The position numbers and the translations under genes are program-made. A DNA stretch of 23,290 bases, from the NCBI GenBank assembly GCA_036897485.1, contig JAYMTF010001465.1, positions 1 through 23,290 of the forward strand, read 5' to 3'. This document shows, piece after piece, positions 14,543 to 23,290 of this stretch (positions are counted from its first letter, which is position 1; every line of letters begins with the position of its first letter). The notes beneath the pieces were generated by a model that was given only the letters and a program-made list of their open reading frames with translations, was not told where the DNA came from and did no database searches. This DNA is from Pelargonium nanum (lineage: Eukaryota > Streptophyta > Magnoliopsida > Geraniales > Geraniaceae).

Positions 14543-17270
14543 ATGAACCCGTTTTTGTTTATTGATCAAAGATCGATGGGTCTGGTCTCGATTTTGGTTT
14601 TCTTCTCCATCGGTTGCTCAATTTCACCTTCTTGTAAGTACCATTTTTAAAAAAATGTTTTTTTTTTGTTAGTTCTCTATTTAATTTGGGGTTTTTGATT
14701 AGATTGTGTATGTCTTGTTTTCATTTTGGGGTTTTAATGCAGATGGATATGATTCGATGGATCCCAATGGAAACGTGACTATCAAATGGGATATTTTGGA
14801 AACGCACGAAAGTGTTTATGACGTGAGTTCAAATTATATTTTGTTTTGTTTAATTTGATTTCTCATGTTCTTCAAATTTTTAATCTTAATTTTCTCTTTC
14901 TAGTCAGTGATTGATGCATTTATCTGGTAAATTTAAGTCCCCAGTTTCCAAGTAACTCTCATTGTTTGGCCAAAAAGCATAGAAATCATGCTTTCCAGTC
15001 CATAGAAGATTGTGGCTTTGTGATCACAAAAATCAAAGTTTGTTTATGGGTCATGATATTGAGCTTGTGTTTTTGGTCTGCTTTTGTTAGAATCCTATGA
15101 TCTTTGTTGCTTGGTGTGCTTTGGTTGGTTAAGATTTGAACCAGGTGCTTGGTTGGAGAAGCTGTGTACTACTATTTTAGTGAGATACTCATTGTATAGA
15201 TTGAGAGATTATATTATATCACTCACTGTATAGTATTCTCAGAATAAGCATCAAACTCAGATGTGTGATTCAATTGGCGAACGTGTCAACATTGTAGCTT
15301 ATGTCTTACTGGATTAGACTTCCAAGTTTTGTAATGAAATTTTGTTGTACAAGAGTTGGATTTTCATTTTCCCGAGTACAATATAGTTGAGTTTTCAAGT
15401 AACCTTTGTTTTGTCGCCCCTCTTTACGTGCATATATTTGCATGATAATCACTAAGTATTCTTCGACTAGGTCAATGTAGTTTATTTTCAGTAGCTCTTA
15501 TCATTGGAGTCAACAAAACAGCTCCTAAGTTTTGTGTCATTACATGATATTTCCTTTTGTTTTACGTGTTGTCATTTAGTATTGTTCGCTAATTTTCAGG
15601 TTACAGTATCAATATTCAACTACCAGCTATACCGTCACGTAGAATCACCTGGTTGGAAGTTGAGCTGGGACTGGCTACACAACGAGGTGATCTGGTATGT
15701 GCAAGGAGGTGAGACTACAATGCAAGGAAACTGCTCTCAATATGCTGCGCCGTTTCCTCATTGTTGTGAGCCTAGACCTGTGATTATTGACCTTATGCCC
15801 GGAACTCCTTATAACAAGCAGTGCGCGAATTGTTGCAAGGGAGGGGTTTTATCTTCCATGACACAAGACCCTTCTAAGAATGTTGCCTCTTTTCAAATGA
15901 GTGTTGGGGTCGGGAACAAATCAGTATTAGATATGCACTTACCCGCAGCAAATTTCGACCTTGGCCTTCCTGGTTACACCTGTGGAGAACCTTTATCCGT
16001 CAATCCTCCAAGCAGATTTACCAATGATGAAGGTCGCCGGTGGACACAAGCTCTTAGTAAGTCTCTAATTAGCCGTAGTCAAAATCTGTTGACATGATAG
16101 AATAGTTAACACAGCTTTGACAGACAATTTGGTGAACCTTTTCTGGTGACATTTTCATATATTGTCCTGTGCTGATATAGATAGCTTTAGGATCAACAGC
16201 AGGAACGATTACAGGACTTTTATGCACACGACATTCGTTGAGCCATGAATCATATTAGTTAGATTACATGAAATGCTCTTTTCAGTAATGTGATTTCTTC
16301 TGTTGGGTTTATCGCAGAAACGTGGAACGTGACATGCATGTACACTCAACATCGAGCATCATCTGTTCCAACATGCTGCGTTTCCTTAACTGCATTCTAC
16401 AGCAGCACCATTGTCCCTTGTACCAAATGTAGCTGTGGCTGCCAAGACCTACCCGGAGTCAAATGCGTAAAGTATGACCTACCTCCTCATCTTTCTTTAC
16501 ATCATATTTTGCGCGCACTTGAAACAATCCCTCTTCTTTAGGCCAATGGAAACTAGTTTTAGACTCAAATATGCTTCCATTCTTTGCTGTCTTAAATTAT
16601 AGGTCTGATGAGACTCCACCAGTACTGCAACTACCACATAACCCGAATGACCCACCAAAGCCTATGGTAATGTGCACAGGCCACTTGTGCCCTATACGCG
16701 TCCACTGGCACGTGAAAGAAAGTTACAGAGAGTATTGGCGCGTAAAGATCACAATCCAAAACCTAAACTACGCAATGAACTACTCAAAATGGAACTTGGA
16801 GGTCCAACACCCCAATGTGCGTAGTCTTGTACAAGTTTTCAGCTTCAACCACCAGACACTCAATCAGCATGGGTCTTACAGTAAGTTAATCCTAATTCTT
16901 CGCTCAACAAGTCAATGTGATCGTTACATGACTTCTATAGATTGTTACACTGAATTTGGCTTGTAAAAATGGTTTTTTATCAGATGATAGTGTGATGTTT
17001 TGGGGAATCAAGTACTACAATGATTTGCTGCTGACGGCGGGGAGGGATGGATTTGTTCAAACTGAGATGTTGTTTCATAAAGATGAAGGGATGTTCACAT
17101 TCAGAGAAGGATGGGCATTTCCAAGAAGAATATCATTTAATGGTGATGAGTGTGTGATGCCACCACCAGATGAGTATCCAAAACTGCCTAATAGTGGCTG
17201 CAGAATCTCAGTTAGGCCTTGTTTAGGTCATTTCTCATTAGCATTGTTGTTGCTCTTACTGCTATTCTGA
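14543..17270 (+). CDS. COBRA-like GPI-anchored cell-wall protein (COBL4/BC1-type)
   Basis: COBRA-like proteins sit on the outer face of the plasma membrane and in the wall and are needed for cellulose assembly; the COBL4/BC1 branch acts in secondary walls. Six exons join in frame: 14543-14633, 14743-14822, 15600-16056, 16318-16471, 16603-16880 and 16984-17270, giving 448 aa (COBRA 456, COBL4 about 431). A hydrophobic signal sequence (GLVSILVFFSIGC) precedes the mature start near YDSMDPNGNVTIKW. Family motifs are YRHVESPGWKLSW, GNCS, PHCC, ANCCKGG, TWNVTC, CCVS at 229-232, CSCGC at 247-251, CPIRVHWHVK, YREYWRVKI and GWAFPRRISFNGDECVMPPP. The C-terminus (HFSLALLLLLLLF) after PNSG is a GPI-attachment signal. 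Several N-x-S/T sites are present. Two in-frame ATGs, 14543 and 14576, are possible; the second gives a 437-aa protein with a more typical signal peptide. COBL4-type placement rests on FDLGLPGYTC and GDECVMP, from memory. Confidence 0.94.
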
Positions 17271-17947
17271 GCCTTTTTTTTTATGCATTCTAGATTCTTT
17301 TGTTTCCATAAGGACAGAGAGACAGACAGTTTTGTGTGGTAGTTTTGTACTTGCAGTTGCAGGAATTTATGGAAATATTAGCAATAATTTTGTTTTGTTT
17401 TACCAATTCATATGATCTTTCTTCACTTGTTGGACTGTTGAAAAATATGTAAATTTTAGGGTGTGAATTAGAACTTTGTTCATGAAACATGAAAAAGGAT
17501 CATTTTTTTGTTCTATTTTATTGGGCGTATGTTTGGTTACTCTACTTACCTCTTGCGGTCACCGTCACGTAGGAACGTCTATAAATAAAATTATTTATTG
17601 ACGTTCAGTTGTTGAGCAACTTGCAAACATTATCTAGTTGCAAGAGCTCTCACATGAGAGATTCTCACAAGAATTGTCAACATACTGAGATTCCACAGGA
17701 TATAAGTGATTAAGATAAATTTACTTGTATACCCTTATGTTCTGTAAATCATTAAGAACTTGTAGCGAGAACGACGATAGAACAACCAAAATATAAAATG
17801 TGCAATAGGGTTGACAGGAAACCAATATGCATTGAACTCAGGCTTAGGCGAAACACAAATGAGATATCGGTCAATCTCTTTTTAATTCTTAATGTTTGTA
17901 TACTTTAAAAGATTAATCACTAAGATGAATAAGACGACCAACTGTTG
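17271..17947. other. Intergenic: 3' flank of the COBRA-like gene
   Basis: The first 200-250 bases, T-rich and ending around GGAAATATTAGCAATAATTT and the following sequence, are taken as the 3'UTR of the COBRA-like gene. The rest has no coding frame of note. One short hairpin, listed separately, lies at 17574-17605. Confidence 0.45.
17574..17605. repeat. 15-bp inverted repeat (hairpin)
   Basis: AACGTCTATAAATAA is followed after two bases by TTATTTATTGACGTT; the arms pair over 15 bp with one mismatch. It lies about 300 bp beyond the COBRA-like stop codon. It could be a transposon footprint or chance in AT-rich DNA; no function is implied. Confidence 0.55.
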
Positions 17948-18243
17948 GTATATTCAATAGAGAATAAGGAATCTAAGTCAATAAATTTTTGGCTTAGCCT
18001 AAGCCAAATCAATGAGGTGATGACACTCATTAAATTGCATCCATACCCACCTAACTGAATTGGTGGGAGCGGAGCGACCCGCCCGGATCCAAACTTTTGC
18101 ATTCATACCCACCTAAGTGAATTGGTGGGAGCAGAGCGACCCGCCCGGATCCAAATTTTTTAATGAGGTGTATCATCTCATTAATGGCGTAGCCTAAGCC
18201 ATATAAATCTTGGCTTAGAATTCTCAATCCCTATTCAATATAC
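17948..18243. mobile_element. 296-bp terminal-inverted-repeat element with internal duplication
   Basis: The two arms, 17948-18034 and 18159-18243, are inverted copies of each other over about 85 bp. The left arm starts GTATATTCAATAGAGAATAA and the reversed right arm starts GTATATTGAATAGGGATTGA; both then carry CTAAG, GGCTTAG and GATGA-CTCATTAAA. A near-palindrome, TTGGCTTAGCCTAAGCCAA, lies at 17989-18007. The middle holds two 62-bp copies of a GC-richer unit. If TA at 17949-17950 and 18241-18242 is the target duplication, it would be a Tc1/mariner-like MITE, but the end is not certain. It contains no coding frame of value. Confidence 0.7.
18035..18158. repeat. Two-copy 62-bp tandem repeat inside the TIR element
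   Basis: Unit 1 is 18035-18096 and unit 2 is 18097-18158; they differ at four of 62 positions. Each unit contains CATACCCACCTAA, GAATTGGTGGGAGC and GAGCGACCCGCCCGGATCC, much richer in GC than the flanking DNA. CCCACC and GGTGGG within each unit can pair, giving short hairpins. Confidence 0.9.
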
Positions 18244-18398
18244 TTTAAAATAATTTAATAAATTTCTAACTATAGAGTTAATTTTACACAATTTTTTCTA
18301 ACAATTTAATTTTACATGATTCTTTTTAACATTCTTCTAGATGGAAGTTTACCTAAAAATAATATTTTATTCTCTACATGCTTATGAGTGTCATGTTT

Positions 18399-18606
18399 CT
18401 CTTTAAATTTTGTCTCAAAATGAATGCCTTATTTCCTTTTTAGTTAATTATACTTAAATTTCTATAATATCCTTATCCTTATAATAAATTAGTATCACGT
18501 TAACACATGATCTTATGATCATGAAAATACAAGAGTAAATATACCACACTAACGTCTTAGTTTTTATGAAAATGAAAATATAACATTCATTTTGAGATGG
18601 ATGAAT
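18399..18606. mobile_element. Decayed Stowaway-type MITE
   Basis: TCTCAAAATGAATG at 18413-18426 is mirrored by CATTCATTTTGAGA at 18584-18597, and the right end continues GATGGATGAAT before TA. The size, about 205 bp, resembles the intact copy at 10240-10452. The left terminus has an AT-rich interruption before TGTCTC, so that boundary is approximate. Confidence 0.6.
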
Positions 18607-18608
18607 TA

Positions 18609-19193
18609 TAAGTAGACAACTCAAACAAAGCCTAAGGTCAATACTTGAAAATAGGGCTCTTATCAGTTATCAATTATAGTCTTGGAAACAAAAGCAGAGA
18701 TGAAATGTAACACGCAGAAGATCATAATCAACAAAAGTGAAACATAAATTTATTCAATTTCTGATCATAACCAACAAGTGAAGGACCATCAATTTCATTT
18801 CAACACATTTTACAGGAGACTTGACATCTCACCACAAAGCATTGCTAGTTGGGTTTCCAGATGGGAACTTTGAATTTCCTAAGAAATGAAATGTTGCAAA
18901 TAAATTTTGCGAATTAACGATGACTACAGAATACAGAAGAGTGGAACATAGATCAGTTTTAACTTTACCACCTCCGGTGAGTCACCTGCCTGAAACATAA
19001 TTTTCAGGTAGTGACCACCAGGTGCACGAGATAATAATTTAACAAAGGGACAAGGGAGAGAAACAGCATAAACTAAAATGCACAAACAGGCAAAGAGAGC
19101 AGCACTTCAAGAATGGAGGAGCTCGGCTTTGTCCTGCAAAACATGGGAATAGGCAAAAGACGGACATGGCACAGCTTCGGCTGTATCATCATT
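18609..19193 (-). other. Downstream flank and 3'UTR of the bZIP gene
   Basis: No coding exon is seen. The part next to the stop codon at 19194-19196 must carry the 3'UTR of the minus-strand bZIP gene, probably reaching to about 18750-18800. CACCTCCGGTGAGTCACCTG at 18969-18988 and nearby GGTAGTGACCACCAGGTGCA are locally GC-richer but have no recognisable role. Confidence 0.4.
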
Positions 19194-21839
19194 CTAAATG
19201 CGTAGAGGACCACTTACAGGGTCACGACCAGAATTGGCGTCTTTGTGCTTCAAGGAAAGGTTTGCAAATTGGGAGTCCAGGTCTCTGCTGCTACTGCGTC
19301 GATGGCTAGATGATGGCTGTTGTGGTTGTTGTGGCTGTTGTTGCTTCTGAAACAAGGATCGTAGCCTTCCTAATTCCCTCTCCAATACCTCTTGCTCCAC
19401 TGAGAAAAGCTATTTATATTTTAGTTCCCTCACAACATAGAAATATACAAAAACAATTTCATAAGTGATCTACATTTGGATAGATCAGCCTTGTGATCCT
19501 TATTGATTTTCTAATGCACATGTGATAACAGAACTAAACCAGGAAAAATCAAGAGCCAATACATCTAACAGGACACCTGAACTTTTAGCACTGAAAACTC
19601 GTCAAGCACTGCTTATAGCTGTGGTAGTTCAAAAGGAAACTTTAATAACCAATGAATGTGACACAACTAAGGAGCCAGTAAAATGCAGCAGCATGCCTAC
19701 TGAGAATTTCTATCATAAATGCAACTTTTTATTCGGAGATGTTTCTAAGACCTTAGAAGGGGATTCTTGATGTTTCCCATTCTCTAACATTGAGTAAAAC
19801 CTATAATATTATAAATTATAAATAAATAAACACGGCAACCAAATCATGATTCTTACATCAAGATCCAATGATTGTGTATATGCTGTTCCAACAAAGTCTC
19901 TCATAAAAAGAGAATCAGTGTACAATGTGCCAATTCATAAATATTGGTTCATCCTTACAGCTTCCATAACGTTATTCACTTATTCTATTACCACTCTGCA
20001 ATGAATTAGTGTGTGAAATTAACTCAGTTCCAATATAACACGTGCTCTACCTTCTTCAACTAGTTACTATTAAGCTCACAAATTTAGATGCCTAAGCAAT
20101 ATAAGCAGAAAGAAATATGAATCGTCAACCGCATAACTATTAAAGAAAAGAAAACTTACAGTATTTAATGATCTGCTCCTGAGCTAAACTTTCTAAACGT
20201 TGCTTCAGGGCTTTGTTCTCCATGCTCAAAATAAGATTCTGCTGGTTGAGAAATTCAAGCTCAGCTGAAACTTCAGAACCTTCTGCCTGTTTGAACATGT
20301 AAGGAATTAGCACCATAACTTATTTCCCCTAAAATTACCTAATCCACAATTATGAAATGATAACAATGTTAAAATGATAGCAATTTAGCTTTCTACGTAT
20401 TCGTGCCTGTAAAGCTTGCACATTCCTTTCCAGCTCAGCAATGTATTGGAGCTTCCGCACCCGTGACCTTTGAGCAAATTGCCTGCATCAGAAGCATTTC
20501 AAGTTATACTATCAGCTATATTGCATGTAACCATTCCACAATTAGCTAACCTTTTCTTTTAACTTAGCACATTTCATTACTAGTAATGTCTTGATTAGCA
20601 TTACAAATATCAACCAGTAACAGAGCAATCTGACTTGAACAAATAATTTATACGTGTCCCCAAATCAGTAACATATTCCAACATGATTCAAATGGCTGCC
20701 CGATGGAAACCGAGCAGTCTACTAGAAATCATTAATTCTTCAGACTAGAACATCGGCAAGATTGGTTGCTTTGCAGTTCGAGTATGAAAAAACCATTCTC
20801 ATTCTGTCTTCCACTTTATAGATAACATTATTTAGAAAAATCTAAGTTGTACTTCAGACAATGCACTGACAAAAATAGTGAACATCTCTAGAGATCAAAG
20901 TAATGAACATAACAGACAAAACAACTAACTATACAACCAAACTTCAAAAAGCTAAGGAAACAATGAAAATGTAGTTCAAAATAACATCAGTAGCAGCTAA
21001 CTTTATTCAAGAGTCAAAGGTGTCCAAATGATATATACAACAACACATATAAGCAGCTGGTTAAATGAACCCCAAAAGTTGCATGGTCAGTTTAGTAACT
21101 AATAGACAACATATATAAGTGCAGGTAGTGAAATAGTAGGATCAATAACATACTGCTTGGCACGTTTTGTATCTGGATCAGATGCAGAAGACTTAGCATG
21201 AGAAATATCCTTTTTCTCAGACAAAGCTTTTGCATCATGTGAATGGGACTCATAGAGGTCTTGCTTTTCACTGGCTGTAGATGGAACCCCATCTGCCTCC
21301 TGTGGTGTCGCTGGTGATCCTGTACTTTGAAGAATCATATTATCCCTAGCAGAAGGTAAGTTGCTTGGATGACTCCTGGATGAATCCCATGGCCTATTCT
21401 TTTGCTTTATCGAGTTTGCTTCAGCATAAAAAGCAGCATTTCGAGCATCTTTGTAGTGATCAAATTCTTGAGACCAGGATATATTTCTGTTCTTGTAGTC
21501 ATCCGGAGTTGCATAATCTGTGTTGGAAGCATTTACTGCATCTACATATGCAAACGAGTCACTTGATGAGCGTCTATGACCTCCCCTGCGCACAGGTGTC
21601 TCTGGTTCATTAAGAAGATCATCTAGCCAAGAAGGTTGCTCTTCTATGAGAAAGCTCTCTGAGGAAGTGCGTTGGTGAGCATTCCCCTCTCTAGGCTTCT
21701 GAACAGCTTTTGATCCAATTGGAAAACTTGGGACATAATCAACATACGCCGGAGAAATACTAGGAAATGGACTTTTGGGGGGAAGTAAAGCATGCTTTCC
21801 AGAGTACATGTTTCTGATGTTTGATTTGGAATTAGCCAT
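19194..21839 (-). CDS. bZIP-like protein, 'uncharacterized protein At4g06598' family
   Basis: Predicted nuclear protein with a basic leucine zipper. Four coding exons join in frame: 21839-21154, 20482-20407, 20286-20160 and 19399-19194, giving 364 aa. The N-terminal half has [40 protein letters not shown] and [10 protein letters not shown], blocks shared with the plant bZIP34/61-like relatives. The basic region is [17 protein letters not shown], followed by a long zipper with heptad leucines through [30 protein letters not shown] and [11 protein letters not shown]. The C-terminus is Gln/Pro-rich ([12 protein letters not shown]), then Ser/Arg-rich. The position of the invariant bZIP asparagine, eight residues before the conserved arginine, is K228 here. 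The intron 20406-20287 begins with GC; using it keeps the zipper in frame. The start is the first ATG after a leader intron. DNA binding is uncertain because of K228; dimerisation looks intact. Confidence 0.92.
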
Positions 21840-22850
21840 TGACTAAGCACAACCAATACCTGTAAAAAATGAAAACATGGGTTCAGAAATTACAATCGCT
21901 CTGATATAAAACAAAATTCACTGATTTTTAAAAGAAATGATGTCGCAACAGAAGAAACGTGAAGTATAATACTTTGATACCAAGTCAAGTTAAATTTGAA
22001 ATAGCATAAAACGGTAACAAGTATTTTCAAACATCCATCACACCAGCACCAATATGCATACACCCCCAGAAAAGTTTATGCGCGAATTTCTTTTCTCAGA
22101 CCATAGTTGCATTGATCAAATCCTTGTTCATAATTAAATTGAGAGAAGCAACAAATCTAACAGAAGCTGAAAAACAAATAAAGAAAGGAACTGTGCAGAT
22201 ACTAATTCAAATTCTCACACACCATGAGCTGGAAATTGCACATAAATCATACAACTTTTGGGTTTCTGAGAAAGAAAAGGAAAAAAAATCAAAATGTGAA
22301 TCGTACGCCCAAAGCAAACAAAAAATATGGTGCATCAGTCTAAGAGGAGGCCATAAACTTGGTTTTAGGGTCAGAAAAGCTTCAAACTTTTCAACTTCTA
22401 TTCGTTTCCCACATTTTCCCAGCTCCCAAACAAACCACAACAAGAATGCAAAAAACGAAATTAAACCCACAGTTCTTGGAACAGAAAAGGCAAGCCCTAG
22501 AAAACAAAATTACTCGATTCCGCGATACAGGGAGCCGAAATGTGCGGTACAGGGAATCCAGAAACCGGCCATGAATACCGATTCCAATAATTAATCGGAA
22601 TCGGAAACAGATTGATTTTGTGGAAAAAGAAAACGGAAACAGAAAAAAAGACGAAAAAGCTAACCTCTGCGAATGGTATTGAAAATGGAGGATCTTTGAA
22701 ATGCAATGCACGAAGCGATGTGAGGAGGTGGGAATCGAAGCTCAGTTTGATGTGTCTCCTAGGGTTTGGTTTTCCTCCGATGAAGCTGTTTCTCTCTCTT
22801 CTCGTTGAACTCTGGTCCTGCCTGGGGTTGAAAAAAGAAAGGGACTTGAT
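21840..22850 (-). other. 5'UTR intron and leader of the bZIP gene
   Basis: On the minus strand a TTTTTTACAG acceptor ends at 21860, leaving 20 leader bases before the ATG. A plausible donor, GCAGAG|GTTAGC, lies at 22665/22664, making an intron of about 805 bp. The leader exon above it (22665 to roughly 22830) contains no ATG between the telobox and the donor. Open frames on either strand in this stretch have no family features and are treated as chance. Confidence 0.5.
22760..22767 (-). promoter_or_regulatory. Telobox in the bZIP leader/promoter
   Basis: The minus strand reads AAACCCTA within CCAAACCCTAGGAGA. It lies about 95 bp upstream of the leader donor, and a GA-rich tract (GAGAAGAGAGAGAAA) sits just upstream of it, both common around plant transcription starts. 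This is a motif match only. Confidence 0.4.
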
Positions 22851-22880
22851 TGAAAACTGGAAGAAATGTGAAATCACCAA

Positions 22881-23290
22881 TTTTTATGTATTTAAATCTT
22901 TTGCTATTTCACACTTTTTGCCCCCAAAGAATCTTTATATCGCATCCTTGCCCCCAATGCTACTTTCCTTTTTCTTTCAACTCATAATATCATATAATAA
23001 ATAAAAATGGCTATAATATTTATTGATGAGATTTTTTTATTTTTTGATGCAAGATTTTTTTATATTTGAATTGTATCTGAAAATATATTTTTTAATGAAT
23101 AGTATAATTTGAATTTCATTTCATTTGTTTCTTATGTTTATAAATTTGAGTTTCCTAGATTAAAGTCAAACTTTTATTAACTTGGTTATTTTTCAAAGAA
23201 TAGAATCAAAATTAATTGCCTCTATACAATTTGAAATACTATGTTTTTTTTATTAGTTCAACTCTTTTTAATTTAAAATATTCTATTCAA
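22881..23290. other. AT-rich intergenic sequence, no gene seen
   Basis: This is strongly AT-rich with long T runs (for example around 23030 and 23240). Open frames are short and without features. It lies upstream of the bZIP leader, so distal promoter elements may be present, but none can be recognised. Confidence 0.5.

Noticed and set aside
15504..15599. Upstream extension of the third COBRA-like exon as an independent gene start
   Set aside because: The ATG at 15504 lies in intron 14823-15599; the acceptor at 15599 and the matching donor at 14822 join the family sequence exactly, so the extension is intron read-through.
22112..22880. Several open frames of 70-160 codons on both strands
   Set aside because: They overlap each other in different frames, sit in the bZIP leader and leader intron, and show only low-complexity Lys/Asn or Phe/Ser composition.

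Overview
The window is ordinary nuclear DNA of a flowering plant, most likely a eudicot. It is AT-rich, every gene is split by GT-AG introns, and the non-coding DNA carries small Stowaway-type and hAT-like transposon relics. The exact species cannot be told from the sequence. All five genes can be assembled exon by exon with closed reading frames and belong to conserved plant families. I found no operon, CRISPR array, tRNA, rRNA or prokaryote-like system, and no convincing new multi-gene system.

Layout, left to right. 1-56 looks like the end of a hAT-like element, and 57-910 is non-coding. 911-4077 (minus) encodes the beta subunit of translation initiation factor eIF2 (266 aa, nine coding exons), with a further 5'UTR exon near 4326-4430. 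4430-5104 is a divergent promoter region that contains a probable 400-bp hAT-like element. 5105-8844 (plus) encodes a five-zinc-finger plant YY1 homologue (363 aa, six exons). 9392-13141 (plus) encodes a ubiquitin-like-domain CTD-type phosphatase, the plant UBLCP1 homologue (338 aa, six exons). 14543-17270 (plus) encodes a COBRA-like, GPI-anchored cell-wall protein closest to the COBL4/BC1 group (448 aa, six exons). 17271-19193 is intergenic and holds a hairpin, a 296-bp inverted-repeat element with an internal 62-bp tandem duplication, and a decayed Stowaway MITE. 19194-21839 (minus) encodes a bZIP-like protein of the 'uncharacterized protein At4g06598' type (364 aa, four coding exons), with a 5'UTR intron and leader running to about 22.8 kb. 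The last 400 bases are AT-rich and empty.

The genes do not form a pathway: translation initiation, transcriptional control (two nuclear factors), nuclear phosphatase activity and cell-wall assembly are simply neighbours. From memory, the homologues of three of them carry close Arabidopsis numbers (At4g06598, At4g06599, At4g06634), so this may be an old conserved gene block. The points most worth a second look are: the bZIP protein has lysine where nearly all bZIPs have an invariant asparagine, and one of its introns begins with GC instead of GT; transposon-derived DNA sits directly upstream of YY1 and supplies an in-frame upstream ATG; and the composite inverted-repeat element lies at 17948-18243.
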